From BP-464 sp045805505 (lineage in GTDB: Bacteria; Actinomycetota; Thermoleophilia; Solirubrobacterales; Solirubrobacteraceae), in the NCBI GenBank assembly GCA_045805505.1, contig JBJMLA010000162.1, forward strand, positions 161,516 through 225,515: DNA of 64,000 bases. The letters are read 5' to 3'. Made by a program: the position numbers and the translations under genes. Numbering within the stretch: the stretch's first letter is position 1; each line of letters begins with the position of its first letter. Below the pieces are notes generated by a model. That model saw only the letters and a list, made by a program, of their open reading frames with translations, had not been told where the DNA came from and did not search any database. Shown here piece after piece: positions 28,998-36,706 of this stretch.

Positions 28998-31168
28998 ACG
29001 GGCAGCTTCTCGCGCTCGGGCAGGGCCACCACGGGCTCGTCCTGCACCTGCCGGCCCTCGAGTGAGACGTTCGGCAGGATCCGGTCGAGCCATCCCGGCA
29101 GCCACCAGGCCCGGTCGCCGAGCAGCGTGACCACCGCGGGGGCGACGATCATGCGCACGATCAGCACGTCGATGAGGATCGCCAGGCCGAGACCGAGCCC
29201 GAACATCTTGCCGATGGTGTCATCCGCGGTGACGAAGCTCAGGAACACCGCGGCCATGATCAGCCCGGCGAAGAGGACCACCTTGCCGATGCGGCCCATG
29301 CCGTGGATGACGCTCTCGCGCGGCCGGTCGCCCTCGTTGTAGGCCTCGTGGATCCGGCTGAGCAGGAAGACGTTGTAGTCCATGCTCAGCCCGAACAGGA
29401 TCGCGAAGAGCATCACGGGCAGGAACGAGATGATCGGCACGCCGGACTGGGCGCCGATCAGGCTCGCGCCCACGCCCTCCTGGAAGACCGCCACCACGAC
29501 GCCGTAGGCGGCGAGGATCGACAGCAGGTTGAAGACCGCCGAGACCAGCGGGATCCACAGCGAGCGGAAGGCCATGATCAGCAGCAGGACCGAGAGCCCG
29601 ATGACGGTGGCGATGAACACCGGCAGCCGGCCGGCCACCTTGTCGGTGACGTCCTCGAACCCGGCGGTGTTGCCGCCCACGTAGACCTTCAGCGGCGTGC
29701 CCCTGACCGCCTGCGGGATGACGTCGGAGCGCAGGTGGTCGAGGAGGTCGGACGTCGCGGCGTCCTGGGGTGCCGTCGTCGGCACCGCGAAGATGGTGGC
29801 CATCTCGCCGTCCTTGCTCACGGCGCCGGGTGAGGCCGACTCGATCCCGGGCGTGCCGGCGACGGCCTTCTGCAGCGTGGCGAGCTGGGCTTCGGTCTCC
29901 GGCGCGCCCTTCGGCGTGTCGACGGCGAGCAGGAACGGGCCGTTGGAGCCCGGCCCGAAGGCCTCGGTGAGCTGGTCGTAGGCGACGCGCTGGGTCTGCG
30001 ACGTCGGCTGGTTGCCGTCGTCGGGCTGGCCCAGGCGCATCTGTGTGACCGGCGCGGCGAAGACCAGCAGCAGCGCGATGCCCGCGGCGATCGACACCCA
30101 CGGCCGGCGCGTGACCCGCTCGCCCCAGCGGGCGAACGCCGGCGACGCCTGCACGTGCTCGGGCTTCTTGGGCACCAGCCGGCGTCCGAAGGCGCCCATC
30201 ATGATCGGCAGCAGCGTGAGCGCCGAGATGACGACGGCGCCGACGGCGAGCGCCGCGCCGATGCCCATCTTGCCGATGTAGGGCACGCCGATGACCAGCA
30301 GGCCGGCGATCGCCACCATCACGATCAGGCCCGCGGCGACGACCGTGGTCCCGGCGGTGGCCGCGGTGCGGCCGGCCGCCGTCGGGACGTCATCGCCGGC
30401 GGCGCGCTGCTCCCGGTAACGGCCGATGATCAGCAGCGCGTAGTCGATGCCGGCGCCCAGGCCGAGCATCACCGCGATCTGCGCGGCGAAGTCGGGCAGG
30501 CCCAGCGGCTTGGCGAGCGCGGCCAGCAGGATCTGGCCCGCGGCCACACCGAACAGCGCGCCGATCAGCGTCGCGAACATGGCGGCGGCCGAGCGGAACA
30601 GCAGGCTCAGCAGGATGATGGCGATCAGCACGCCGACGATCTCGCCGACGGGGGCCGACTGCTCGCTGGCCAGGTCGATCAGCACGCCGCGCTCCTCGAC
30701 GCGCACCGCCGGCTCGGCGGACTCGGCGGCGTCGATGAGCGCCTCGCCGTCGGACTTGTCGATCTGCGCGGGGTCGGTCGAGTAGCGCACGTCGACCGTG
30801 GCCAGCGTCGCGTCCTTCGAGACGCCCGCGTTGCCCTCGAACGGGCTGGTGGCCAGCTCGACGCCCTTGAGCTCGCGGACCTTGGCCAGCGCCCCTTCGA
30901 TGGCGGCCCGGGGCGCGGCGTCGGTGATCTTGCCGTCACCGACGGTGAAGACGAGCGTGGAGTCGGCGCCGCCGAACGCGGGGGAGTGCGCGCGGAACAG
31001 GTCGATGGCGGCCTGGGACTCGGTTCCCGGGACGGAGTAGTCGTCGGTGGCCTTGCCGCCGGCGCCGGCGGCCACGATGAGCAGCACGAGCACGCCGATC
31101 GCGGCCAGCAGGCTGCGCTTCCAGTGCGTGGCGAGAGGGCGCGCGAGACGCGCGAGAAGCTGAGACAT
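28994..31168 (-). CDS. MMPL/RND-family membrane transporter
   Basis: 724 residues. Start chosen at ATG 31168 (MSQLLARLARPLATHWKRS), which matches the usual N-terminus; an ATG at 31210 would add 14 residues. One transmembrane segment is followed by a large extracytoplasmic domain, then two blocks of membrane helices around residues 180-330 and 540-690, with a second extracytoplasmic loop between them. This is the MmpL/YdfJ layout of proton-driven export of lipids or drugs. Motifs GLGIDY-like (LGLGAGIDYALLI) and LLFGLSMDYNVFLLSR carry the conserved Asp-Tyr pairs. The substrate cannot be read from sequence. A TAGCCT promoter lies about 77 bases upstream with a hairpin in the leader. Confidence 0.92.
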   Translation of the reverse strand: MSQLLARLARPLATHWKRSLLAAIGVLVLLIVAAGAGGKATDDYSVPGTESQAAIDLFRAHSPAFGGADSTLVFTVGDGKITDAAPRAAIEGALAKVRELKGVELATSPFEGNAGVSKDATLATVDVRYSTDPAQIDKSDGEALIDAAESAEPAVRVEERGVLIDLASEQSAPVGEIVGVLIAIILLSLLFRSAAAMFATLIGALFGVAAGQILLAALAKPLGLPDFAAQIAVMLGLGAGIDYALLIIGRYREQRAAGDDVPTAAGRTAATAGTTVVAAGLIVMVAIAGLLVIGVPYIGKMGIGAALAVGAVVISALTLLPIMMGAFGRRLVPKKPEHVQASPAFARWGERVTRRPWVSIAAGIALLLVFAAPVTQMRLGQPDDGNQPTSQTQRVAYDQLTEAFGPGSNGPFLLAVDTPKGAPETEAQLATLQKAVAGTPGIESASPGAVSKDGEMATIFAVPTTAPQDAATSDLLDHLRSDVIPQAVRGTPLKVYVGGNTAGFEDVTDKVAGRLPVFIATVIGLSVLLLIMAFRSLWIPLVSAVFNLLSILAAYGVVVAVFQEGVGASLIGAQSGVPIISFLPVMLFAILFGLSMDYNVFLLSRIHEAYNEGDRPRESVIHGMGRIGKVVLFAGLIMAAVFLSFVTADDTIGKMFGLGLGLAILIDVLIVRMIVAPAVVTLLGDRAWWLPGWLDRILPNVSLEGRQVQDEPVVALPEREKLPV

Positions 31169-31197
31169 CGGGGGACCGAGCGCTTTCTTCGAGAACC

Positions 31198-31225
31198 GCC
31201 ACGAGGCCATCCGGGCCCACGTGGC
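31198..31225 (-). promoter_or_regulatory. Hairpin in the MMPL leader
   Basis: GCCACG (31198-31203) pairs with CGTGGC (31220-31225), with an inner GGCC/GGCC pairing. It lies between the TAGCCT promoter and the ATG of the transporter gene, so it could be an operator or a leader structure. Confidence 0.35.
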
Positions 31226-31245
31226 GAGGGGGACGTTCCACGCGC

Positions 31246-31251
31246 AGGCTA
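31246..31251 (-). promoter_or_regulatory. -10 element (TAGCCT) of the MMPL gene
   Basis: TAGCCT reads on the minus strand at 31251-31246, 77 bases before the MMPL start. Unlike most genes here this implies a real 5' leader. It is back-to-back with the histidine kinase promoter. Confidence 0.45.
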
Positions 31252-31276
31252 ACGGGCCGCCGGGCGGTATCCGCGC

Positions 31277-31282
31277 TAGCGT
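31277..31282 (+). promoter_or_regulatory. -10 element (TAGCGT) of the PAS histidine kinase gene
   Basis: TAGCGT lies 8 bases before the GTG start at 31291, the spacing of a leaderless transcript. Confidence 0.5.
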
Positions 31283-31290
31283 GGCGGGCC

Positions 31291-32751
31291 GTGGCCGAGG
31301 CACACCCCCCCGACAACGAGCGCCAGCTGGCGCTGCTCGTCGAGAACGTCACCGACTACGCGATCTTCATGCTCGACCCGGGAGGCCACGTGCAGACGTG
31401 GAACCGCGGCGCCGAGCGCTCGAAGGGCTACACGGCCGACGAGATCGTGGGGCGGCACTTCTCGACGTTCTACACGCCCGAGGACCGGGCCCGCGACCAT
31501 CCGGCCAACGAGCTGCGGGTCGCGCTGCGCGACGGCCGCTACTCCGAGGAGGGATGGCGCGTGCGCAAGGACGGCTCGCGCTTCTGGGCTGCGGTCACGA
31601 TCACCACCGTCCGCGACGAGCACGGCACCCACATCGGCTTCGGCAAGGTCACGCGCGACCTCACCGAGCGGCGCCTGTCCGAAGACCGCCTCGAGCAGTT
31701 CCGGCGCCTCGTCGGCAGCGTGCGCGACTACGCGATCTTCATGCTCGACCCGAGCGGGCGCATCGCCACGTGGAACGCGGGCGCCATGCGCCTGAAGGGT
31801 TATGAGGCCGACGAGGTCATCGGCCGGCACTTCTCGCTCTTCTACACCGATCCGGATCGCGAGCGCGACCATCCGGCCTTCGAGCTCGAGGTCGCGTCAC
31901 GCGACGGCAGCTATGAGGAAGAGGGCTGGCGCGTGCGCAAGGACGGCACGCAGTTCTGGGCCAGCGTGACCATCACCGCCATGCGCGACGACGACGGTGA
32001 GCTGCTCGGCTACGCGAAGGTCACCCGCGATCTCACCGACCGCCGCGAGGGGGAGGAGAGGCTGCGCGCCGCCAACGCCGAGCTCGACCGCTTCGCCTCG
32101 GTCGCCGCGCACGACCTCAGCGATCCGCTGCGCACGATCACCGGCTTCGCCGAGCTGCTCGAGCGCCAGGAGCTCAGCCCGGAGGCCCGTGAGTACCTCG
32201 CGTTCATCAGCTCGACGTCGGCCCGCATGCAGCGGTTGCTCGACAGCCTTCTGGCCTACGCGCGCGCCGGCGAGGACGCCCAGCCGCCCGAGCCCGTGGC
32301 GCTGCGCTCCGCGGTCGAGCACGTGCTCGCCGGTCTGACGGCGGCGGTCCAGGACCGCGGAGCCGAGGTGGTGGTCGACGTCGCCGACGAGGCCGTCGTC
32401 CTGGCCGGGCCCTCCGACGTCGAGCTCGTGCTGCAGAACCTCGTCTCCAACGCGCTGAAGTTCAGCGACCAGGACAACCCGCGCGTCGAGATCCTCGCCA
32501 GCCGCCGCGACGACACCTGGGAGGTCGTCGTCGCCGACAACGGCGTGGGCATCGCCCAGGAGGACCGCGAACGCATCTTCGACGCGTTCGAGCGCGCGCA
32601 TCCCGAGCTGGGGCGCGACGGCTCGGGTCTCGGGCTGGCCATCTGCGAGCGGCTGGTGCGCCGCCGGGGCGGCAGCATCCGCGTGCAGTCAGAGCTCGGT
32701 CACGGCAGCCGGTTCTCGGTGCTGCTGCCGCCGGCCGTCGCCACGACGTAG
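31291..32751 (+). CDS. Soluble PAS-PAS histidine kinase
   Basis: 486 residues from GTG 31291, no membrane segment. Two PAS domains (about 12-125 and 137-250) are close copies of each other: both contain DYAIFMLDP, TWN.GA, GYEAD/TADE, EEGWRVRKDG and KVTRDLT. They are followed by a HisKA domain with His274 (VAAHDLSDPLRT) and a HATPase domain with the N box NLVSNALKFS, G1 DNGVGI and the G2 box DGSGLGLAI. It senses a cytoplasmic signal and autophosphorylates. The tail overlaps the convergent receiver gene by 52 bases, which may encode its partner. Confidence 0.92.
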   Translation: MAEAHPPDNERQLALLVENVTDYAIFMLDPGGHVQTWNRGAERSKGYTADEIVGRHFSTFYTPEDRARDHPANELRVALRDGRYSEEGWRVRKDGSRFWAAVTITTVRDEHGTHIGFGKVTRDLTERRLSEDRLEQFRRLVGSVRDYAIFMLDPSGRIATWNAGAMRLKGYEADEVIGRHFSLFYTDPDRERDHPAFELEVASRDGSYEEEGWRVRKDGTQFWASVTITAMRDDDGELLGYAKVTRDLTDRREGEERLRAANAELDRFASVAAHDLSDPLRTITGFAELLERQELSPEAREYLAFISSTSARMQRLLDSLLAYARAGEDAQPPEPVALRSAVEHVLAGLTAAVQDRGAEVVVDVADEAVVLAGPSDVELVLQNLVSNALKFSDQDNPRVEILASRRDDTWEVVVADNGVGIAQEDRERIFDAFERAHPELGRDGSGLGLAICERLVRRRGGSIRVQSELGHGSRFSVLLPPAVATT

Positions 32752-33107
32752 AGACGCTCGGTCAGCTCGGCGGCCGTCGCGCCCTTGTTGCAGAAGCCGT
32801 CGGCGCCGGCCGCGTTCGCCGCGTTCTGCAGCGCCTCGTTGTGCAGGCTCGAGATCATCATCACCCGCAGCGGCGGATGGCGCTCGCGCAGGGCGCGCAC
32901 CAGCGCGGGCGAGTCGGGCGCATCGGGCAGGACGAGGTCGAGCACGATCGCGTCGGGGTGCTGCTCGGCGACGATGTCCTTCGCGCGCTCGCCGCCGGTC
33001 GCCATGCCCACGACCTCGAAGCGCCCGTCCTCGCGCAGCCATGTCCGCAGCAGCGTCGGGAACCCGAGCGAGTCGTCGCAGATCACGACACGAAGGGGCG
33101 ACTCCAC
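32700..33107 (-). CDS. Single-domain response regulator
   Basis: 135 residues from GTG 33107, supported by the TAGCAT hexamer seven bases upstream and by the receiver fold beginning immediately (LRVVICDDS). Asp11/Asp12 and phosphoacceptor Asp57 (IVLDLVLPD) are present, and the conserved Lys lies in GFCNKG. No DNA-binding domain follows. The final 17 codons are antisense to the end of the PAS kinase gene, so the two genes are convergent and overlapping. Kinase-receiver partnership is inferred from proximity only. Confidence 0.85.
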   Translation of the reverse strand: MESPLRVVICDDSLGFPTLLRTWLREDGRFEVVGMATGGERAKDIVAEQHPDAIVLDLVLPDAPDSPALVRALRERHPPLRVMMISSLHNEALQNAANAAGADGFCNKGATAAELTERLYVVATAGGSSTENRLP

Positions 33108-33114
33108 GCCCCGG

Positions 33115-33120
33115 ATGCTA
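33115..33120 (-). promoter_or_regulatory. -10 element (TAGCAT) of the receiver gene, overlapping the rnd stop codon
   Basis: TAGCAT reads on the minus strand from 33120 to 33115, seven bases before the GTG at 33107. Its first three bases are the TAG stop codon of the upstream rnd gene. Confidence 0.5.
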
Positions 33121-34284
33121 CGCGTCGGCAGGCCGCGCCCGCGGGTCGACCTGCAGGCGGCGGTCAGGACCGATGCCCAGCGTGAGGTTGCCCTCGAGGA
33201 GGTCGATGAGCTCGGCGCCCACCAGCTCTCGCCGCCACCCGGCGAGCGTGCGGACCTCGGGCTCGGGCTGGCCGTCACGGACCGCGAGCGCGATACGCTG
33301 CAGGTCGGCCTTCGCCGCGATCAGCTCGTAGGCGATCTTGGACTCCAGCGCGCGGGCCCGCACCAGCGACTCGCCGAGCGCTATCAGCACCGCGTCCTCG
33401 GGGTGCGGCTGCGCCGGGCGCTCGCCCTCGACCGGGATCGGGTCGTTGTCGCGGGCGCGTTCGACGACCTCGATGAGCTGCTTGCCGCGGCGCTGCATCG
33501 TGCCCTCGTTGATGCCGCGGATCTGACGCAGGCGCTCGAGCGACTTGGGGCGGCGCTTGGCGATCTCGATGAGCCCGGCGTCGGAGAGGACGGTCTGGAT
33601 CGGGCGGTCGCTCTCGCGCGCGGTCTGCTCGCGCCAGGCGGCCAGCTCGCGCGCGACGGCCCGCTGGTTGGGATCGAGCGAGTTGACCCGCGGCAGGCGG
33701 TCGAAGACGGTGTCGATCTCGCGGATGTCGGTGGCGTCCTCGAGGAACCGGCACTCCTCGCGCGCCCATTCGAGGCGGCCCATGCCGGCCAGGCGGTCCT
33801 GGAGGGCCTGGGCGAGCTGGATGAGGTGCAGCACGTCCTCGCGGGCGTACTCGACCTGCTCGGGCGAGAGGGGGCGGGCGTCCCAGCGCGTGAAGCTCGC
33901 CGACTTGCGCAGCTTGACGCCGATGACCTCCGACAGCAGCGGCTCGTAGCCCAGCTGGGCGCGCAGGCCGGCGAAGCCCGCGGCGATCTGGGTGTCGAAG
34001 ACGTTGGTGACCTCGGTCTCCCAGACCCGCCGCAGCAGCGCCACGTCCTGGCGCCCCGCGTGCATGACGATCTCGATCTCGGGATCGGCGAGCACCTCGG
34101 CCAGCGGCTGGGGGTCCAGGCCGCCCTCCAGGGGGTCGAGGACCTCGACCCGCTCGCCCTCGTCGACGGCGACCTGCACCAGGCACAGCAGCGCGCGGTA
34201 GCGCCCTTCGCCCATGAACTCCGTATCGATGCCGAGCCGCCCGGTCGCCCGCGCGCGTTCTGCCAGTTCCTGGACCAGACCCAT
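33118..34284 (-). CDS. rnd: Ribonuclease D
   Basis: 388 residues. The DEDD exonuclease domain has Exo I DTEF (Asp20, Glu22), Exo II NVFDTQ (Asp97) and Exo III YAREDVLHL (Tyr146, Asp150), the DEDDy signature. An HRDC domain follows around residues 205-280 (AVARELAAWRE ... INEGTMQRRG). RNase D trims the 3' ends of tRNA precursors. The ATG at 34284 follows TAGGGT by eight bases. The stop TAG is part of the promoter of the next gene. Confidence 0.95.
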   Translation of the reverse strand: MGLVQELAERARATGRLGIDTEFMGEGRYRALLCLVQVAVDEGERVEVLDPLEGGLDPQPLAEVLADPEIEIVMHAGRQDVALLRRVWETEVTNVFDTQIAAGFAGLRAQLGYEPLLSEVIGVKLRKSASFTRWDARPLSPEQVEYAREDVLHLIQLAQALQDRLAGMGRLEWAREECRFLEDATDIREIDTVFDRLPRVNSLDPNQRAVARELAAWREQTARESDRPIQTVLSDAGLIEIAKRRPKSLERLRQIRGINEGTMQRRGKQLIEVVERARDNDPIPVEGERPAQPHPEDAVLIALGESLVRARALESKIAYELIAAKADLQRIALAVRDGQPEPEVRTLAGWRRELVGAELIDLLEGNLTLGIGPDRRLQVDPRARPADA

Positions 34285-34292
34285 GCGCTCCG

Positions 34293-34298
34293 ACCCTA
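34293..34298 (-). promoter_or_regulatory. -10 element (TAGGGT) of rnd, overlapping the preceding stop codon
   Basis: TAGGGT on the minus strand (34298 to 34293) is eight bases before the rnd ATG. Its TAG is the stop codon of the small membrane protein gene. Confidence 0.5.
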
Positions 34299-34550
34299 TC
34301 GGCCCGGGGGAGCCTCGTCGGGCCAGTGTCCGTGCTCGTCGAAGTAGGTCCGCGCGCGCTCCTCGGCCTCGCGGTCCTCCTCGGCCGAGGCGCTGAGCCG
34401 GTAGAAGAAGTTGAGCAGCCCCACGGCGAGCCCGGCGCCGATGATCGCCGCCCCGCCGACGTAGCGCTCGTCACCGGGTCCGACCAGGACCATCGCCACG
34501 ACGCCCGCGGCGATGACGGCGAGCGGCAGCGCGTAGCGGACGATCTTCAT
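34296..34550 (-). CDS. Small two-helix membrane protein
   Basis: 84 residues from ATG 34550, which overlaps the gluQ stop in an ATGA arrangement. Two hydrophobic stretches (about residues 5-25 and 31-50) are followed by a charged, helix-forming cytoplasmic tail rich in Glu and Arg, ending HGHWPDEAP. No family name is recognised. Tight coupling to gluQ suggests co-translation. Confidence 0.75.
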   Translation of the reverse strand: MKIVRYALPLAVIAAGVVAMVLVGPGDERYVGGAAIIGAGLAVGLLNFFYRLSASAEEDREAEERARTYFDEHGHWPDEAPPGR

Positions 34551-35371
34551 CCGATCACCCAGGGCTCGGTCGGCAGGGCAGCGGGATCGAAGGCCGCGAG
34601 CAGCTCGTCCATCGATGGCTCGCCGCCCGGCAGGCCAAGGCTCTCGGCCAGCTCCCCACGGACGCGCGCCGGGCCCTCCGGACGGTCGGCGAGCGTGAAG
34701 TCGCCGTGGCGCTTGGCCAGGCGAGCGCCGTCCGGACCGAGAACGAGCGGTACGTGGCGGTGGTCCGGCACGGGCAGGCCGAGCGCCTCGGCCAGCCAGA
34801 CCTGGCGCGGCGTCGTCTCCTCGAGGTCGGCGCCGCGGACCACCTGCTCGATGTGCTGGGCTGCGTCGTCGACGACCACAGCCAGGTTGTACGCGAATCC
34901 GCCGTCGTTGCGACGCACCACGAAGTCGTCGATGCCGTCGCCGGTGCGCACGCGCAGGGCCGGCGGGCGCCCCGACGCCTCGCGCTCGGCGCGCTCGGAC
35001 GCGGTCATCTCCCGGCACGTGCCGGGGTAGGCGCCCTCGGGCAGCGCGCCGTGCGGCGCCGAGGCCGCTTCGCGGATCTCGGCCCGGGTGCAGAAGCACG
35101 GGTAGGTGTCGAGCCGCTCGAGCGCGGCGGCGTAGAGCGCGTGGCGCTCGGACTGCCGCACCGGCTCGCCGTCCCAGTCGAGGCCGAGCGCCGCGAGATC
35201 GGCCATCTGGCCGGCCTCGTGCTCGGGCCGCGAGCGCTCGCGGTCGAGGTCCTCGATGCGCAGCATGAACTCCGATCCGGCCGAGCGCGCGAACAACCAG
35301 GCGACCAGCGCCGTGCGGAGGTTGCCGAGGTGCAGCCGCCCCGTCGGGCTCGGCGCGTAGCGGCCCCGCAC
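34547..35371 (-). CDS. gluQ: Glutamyl-Q tRNA(Asp) synthetase
   Basis: 274 residues, the length of the catalytic core of glutamyl-tRNA synthetase without an anticodon-binding domain, as in GluQ (YadB). The class I signature is PTGRLHLGNLRTAL and the KMSKS-like loop is LAKRHGD. A zinc site is formed by CFC near residue 95 and a later YPGTC. GluQ attaches glutamate to the queuosine base of tRNA(Asp). The start is GTG at 35371, sharing its G with the TAG stop of the preceding gene. Confidence 0.93.
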   Translation of the reverse strand: MRGRYAPSPTGRLHLGNLRTALVAWLFARSAGSEFMLRIEDLDRERSRPEHEAGQMADLAALGLDWDGEPVRQSERHALYAAALERLDTYPCFCTRAEIREAASAPHGALPEGAYPGTCREMTASERAEREASGRPPALRVRTGDGIDDFVVRRNDGGFAYNLAVVVDDAAQHIEQVVRGADLEETTPRQVWLAEALGLPVPDHRHVPLVLGPDGARLAKRHGDFTLADRPEGPARVRGELAESLGLPGGEPSMDELLAAFDPAALPTEPWVIG

Positions 35372-36252
35372 TAGGAGGAGGGCGCGACGACTTCCAGGTC
35401 CGACCCGCGCACCTGGCCGAGGGTGTGCAGCGCGTCGTCGTTCCAGCGCCGGTCCGGGGCGCCCGTGATGTACCAGGGCGAGCCGTTGTCGGCGAGGATC
35501 ATCCCGTAGCGCTTGAGGGCGACCAGGACGATCCGGGCCTGGCGCGGGAACTTCGAGACGTCGAAGCTCTTCTTGAGCCGCACGCGCAGGCCCATCGGCG
35601 GCAGCGCCGGGCTGTCGTCGGAGGAGGCGAAGTGCCGGGCGGGTGGGATGAAGGCCCGCCGGGTGTCCGGGACGGTGAAGCGCAGCGCGTGGCGGATGGC
35701 GCCGTGCGCGGCCTCGCCGTAGCGGGCCAGGCCCGGCACGATCGGCAGGCCGGCGGCGTCCGCCGACGTCCAGCCCTTCGGGCGCTGCTTGTTGGACCGC
35801 AGGTCCCAGATCGCGCCCGAGCCGGCGTGCCAGCCGCTGCCCCGGCGCTCGGCGGCGTAGAGCTCGTAGAGCCGGCAGGCGTCGCGATCGACCATCAGGA
35901 TGTGGCGGTCCGAGCCGTTCTCGACCTTCGGGTCGGCCGGGATGGGGTAGGGGCCCTTGTCGGACTCGTCGGCGTAGTCGAAGCTGACCCGCGTCCGCTT
36001 GGTGGCCTTGCCGACCACCTCGTAGGGGATGCCGTAGACGGTCCCGAAGTCCGGGTGCAGGCCGGTCGACGCGCCGATCGTCTCGATCAGCCGGGCGCTG
36101 TCGGCGGCCACCGGGCGCTGGTCGACGCGCTGGTTCCAGGCGTTGGACGCCGGGAAGATCGGGCAGCCCGCGATGCGCGGCGGGGACGGGGCCGCGGCGA
36201 CCGCGGGGACCACGAGAGCGAGGGCCAGGGGGACAGCCGAAAGGGCACGCAT
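35371..36252 (-). CDS. Secreted protein of unknown function
   Basis: 293 residues from ATG 36252, nine bases after TAGTCT; a GTG at 36258 would leave only three bases. A signal peptide (to about residue 22, VAAAPSPP) precedes a conserved-looking exported domain with a SNAWNQRVDQRPVA segment, a Tyr-rich centre (YELYAAERRGSGWHAGSGAIWDL is split by turns) and a C-terminal KRYGMILADNGSPWYITG. Its two Cys could form one disulfide. No catalytic family is recognised. It heads a minus-strand set with gluQ, linked by a one-base stop/start overlap. Confidence 0.8.
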   Translation of the reverse strand: MRALSAVPLALALVVPAVAAAPSPPRIAGCPIFPASNAWNQRVDQRPVAADSARLIETIGASTGLHPDFGTVYGIPYEVVGKATKRTRVSFDYADESDKGPYPIPADPKVENGSDRHILMVDRDACRLYELYAAERRGSGWHAGSGAIWDLRSNKQRPKGWTSADAAGLPIVPGLARYGEAAHGAIRHALRFTVPDTRRAFIPPARHFASSDDSPALPPMGLRVRLKKSFDVSKFPRQARIVLVALKRYGMILADNGSPWYITGAPDRRWNDDALHTLGQVRGSDLEVVAPSS

Positions 36253-36261
36253 GCCCACGGG

Positions 36262-36267
36262 AGACTA
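36262..36267 (-). promoter_or_regulatory. -10 element (TAGTCT) of the secreted-protein gene
   Basis: TAGTCT on the minus strand lies nine bases before the ATG at 36252. It is back-to-back with the plus-strand TAGCCT at 36276. Confidence 0.5.
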
Positions 36268-36275
36268 GATCGCGT

Positions 36276-36281
36276 TAGCCT
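36276..36281 (+). promoter_or_regulatory. -10 element (TAGCCT) of the CxxCxGxG mini-protein gene
   Basis: TAGCCT lies nine bases before the GTG at 36291. Confidence 0.5.
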
Positions 36282-36290
36282 GGCGCGCTC

Positions 36291-36470
36291 GTGGCCACCG
36301 ACACGCCCCCCGAACCCGTTCCCTGCTCGCCCTGTCGCGGGACGGGCAAGGTCATCTCGAACCTGGGCGGCAGCCCTTCGGAGATCGACTGCCCCTGGTG
36401 CGACGGCACGGGCATGTACACCGCGGGCCACGACGCGCAGTCCCGGCACCGCCCGGAGGCCTCCGACTAG
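36291..36470 (+). CDS. Zinc-ribbon-like mini-protein (CxxCxGxG)
   Basis: 59 residues from GTG 36291. It carries two DnaJ-type half-sites, CSPCRGTG and CPWCDGTG, separated by 16 residues, which together would bind one zinc ion. It has no other domain. High third-position GC and a correctly spaced TAGCCT promoter support it as a gene. It lies just upstream of the pilin riboswitch but has its own promoter. Role unknown; zinc-binding chaperone-like or RNA-binding functions are possible. Confidence 0.7.
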   Translation: MATDTPPEPVPCSPCRGTGKVISNLGGSPSEIDCPWCDGTGMYTAGHDAQSRHRPEASD

Positions 36471-36488
36471 GACGAGTGTCCAGTTTTG

Positions 36489-36510
36489 ACGACGACGGTC
36501 GAGTCGTCGT
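36489..36510. repeat. 8-bp hairpin between the mini-protein gene and the pilin leader
   Basis: ACGACGAC (36489-36496) is perfectly complementary to GTCGTCGT (36503-36510) around a 6-base loop. It could end the mini-protein transcript (no T-run follows) or be an operator for the pilin promoter. Confidence 0.4.
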
Positions 36511-36552
36511 GCAGTGGGTCCGAACTATGTCGTGTGCCGTAGCACCGGCCGA

Positions 36553-36634
36553 GGTGTCCAAGGGCAAACCACCCGCGAGGGTGGGACGCAAAGCCACGGG
36601 CCTCACATGGATGTGAGGAAGCCGGGTTGCCACC
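36553..36634 (+). ncRNA. Cyclic di-GMP-I (GEMM-I) riboswitch aptamer in the pilin leader
   Basis: Hallmarks seen directly: GGGCAAACC (36562-36570), a CCACCC/GGGTGG stem closed by a GCGA GNRA tetraloop (36569-36584), the conserved joining segment GGACGCAAAGCC (36584-36595), a second stem CCTCACA/TGTGAGG with a TGGA loop (36601-36618), and GCCGGGTTGCC (36621-36631), whose TTGC pairs with the early GCAA. This is the GEMM-I consensus, which binds cyclic di-GMP between the two stems. It ends about 72 bases before the pilin ATG. Control of pilin expression by cyclic di-GMP is known for GEMM aptamers in other bacteria and is inferred here; whether it acts as an on or off switch is not clear. Confidence 0.93.
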
Positions 36635-36666
36635 AAGTGGCCGAGGACTCAGGACGGGGCGAGGGC

Positions 36667-36698
36667 ATGGATACAGCCCAACCGGATCCATAGGAGAT
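36667..36698 (+). promoter_or_regulatory. Likely expression platform: hairpin abutting the pilin ribosome-binding site
   Basis: ATGGAT (36667-36672) can pair with ATCCAT (36686-36691), and AGGAGAT follows at once (36692-36698), eight bases before the pilin ATG. A competing GATC (36685-36688)/GATC (36696-36699) pairing would enclose the AGGA core. No terminator with T-run lies between aptamer and ATG, so translational control is the simpler reading. Confidence 0.5.
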
Positions 36699-36706
36699 CA
36701 CCCCAC

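Noticed and set aside
33108..33278. Longer N-terminus for the minus-strand receiver
   Set aside because: The extra 57 residues are low-complexity Ser/Arg and lie antiparallel to the end of rnd in another frame. GTG 33107 has a promoter at the right distance and starts the receiver fold.
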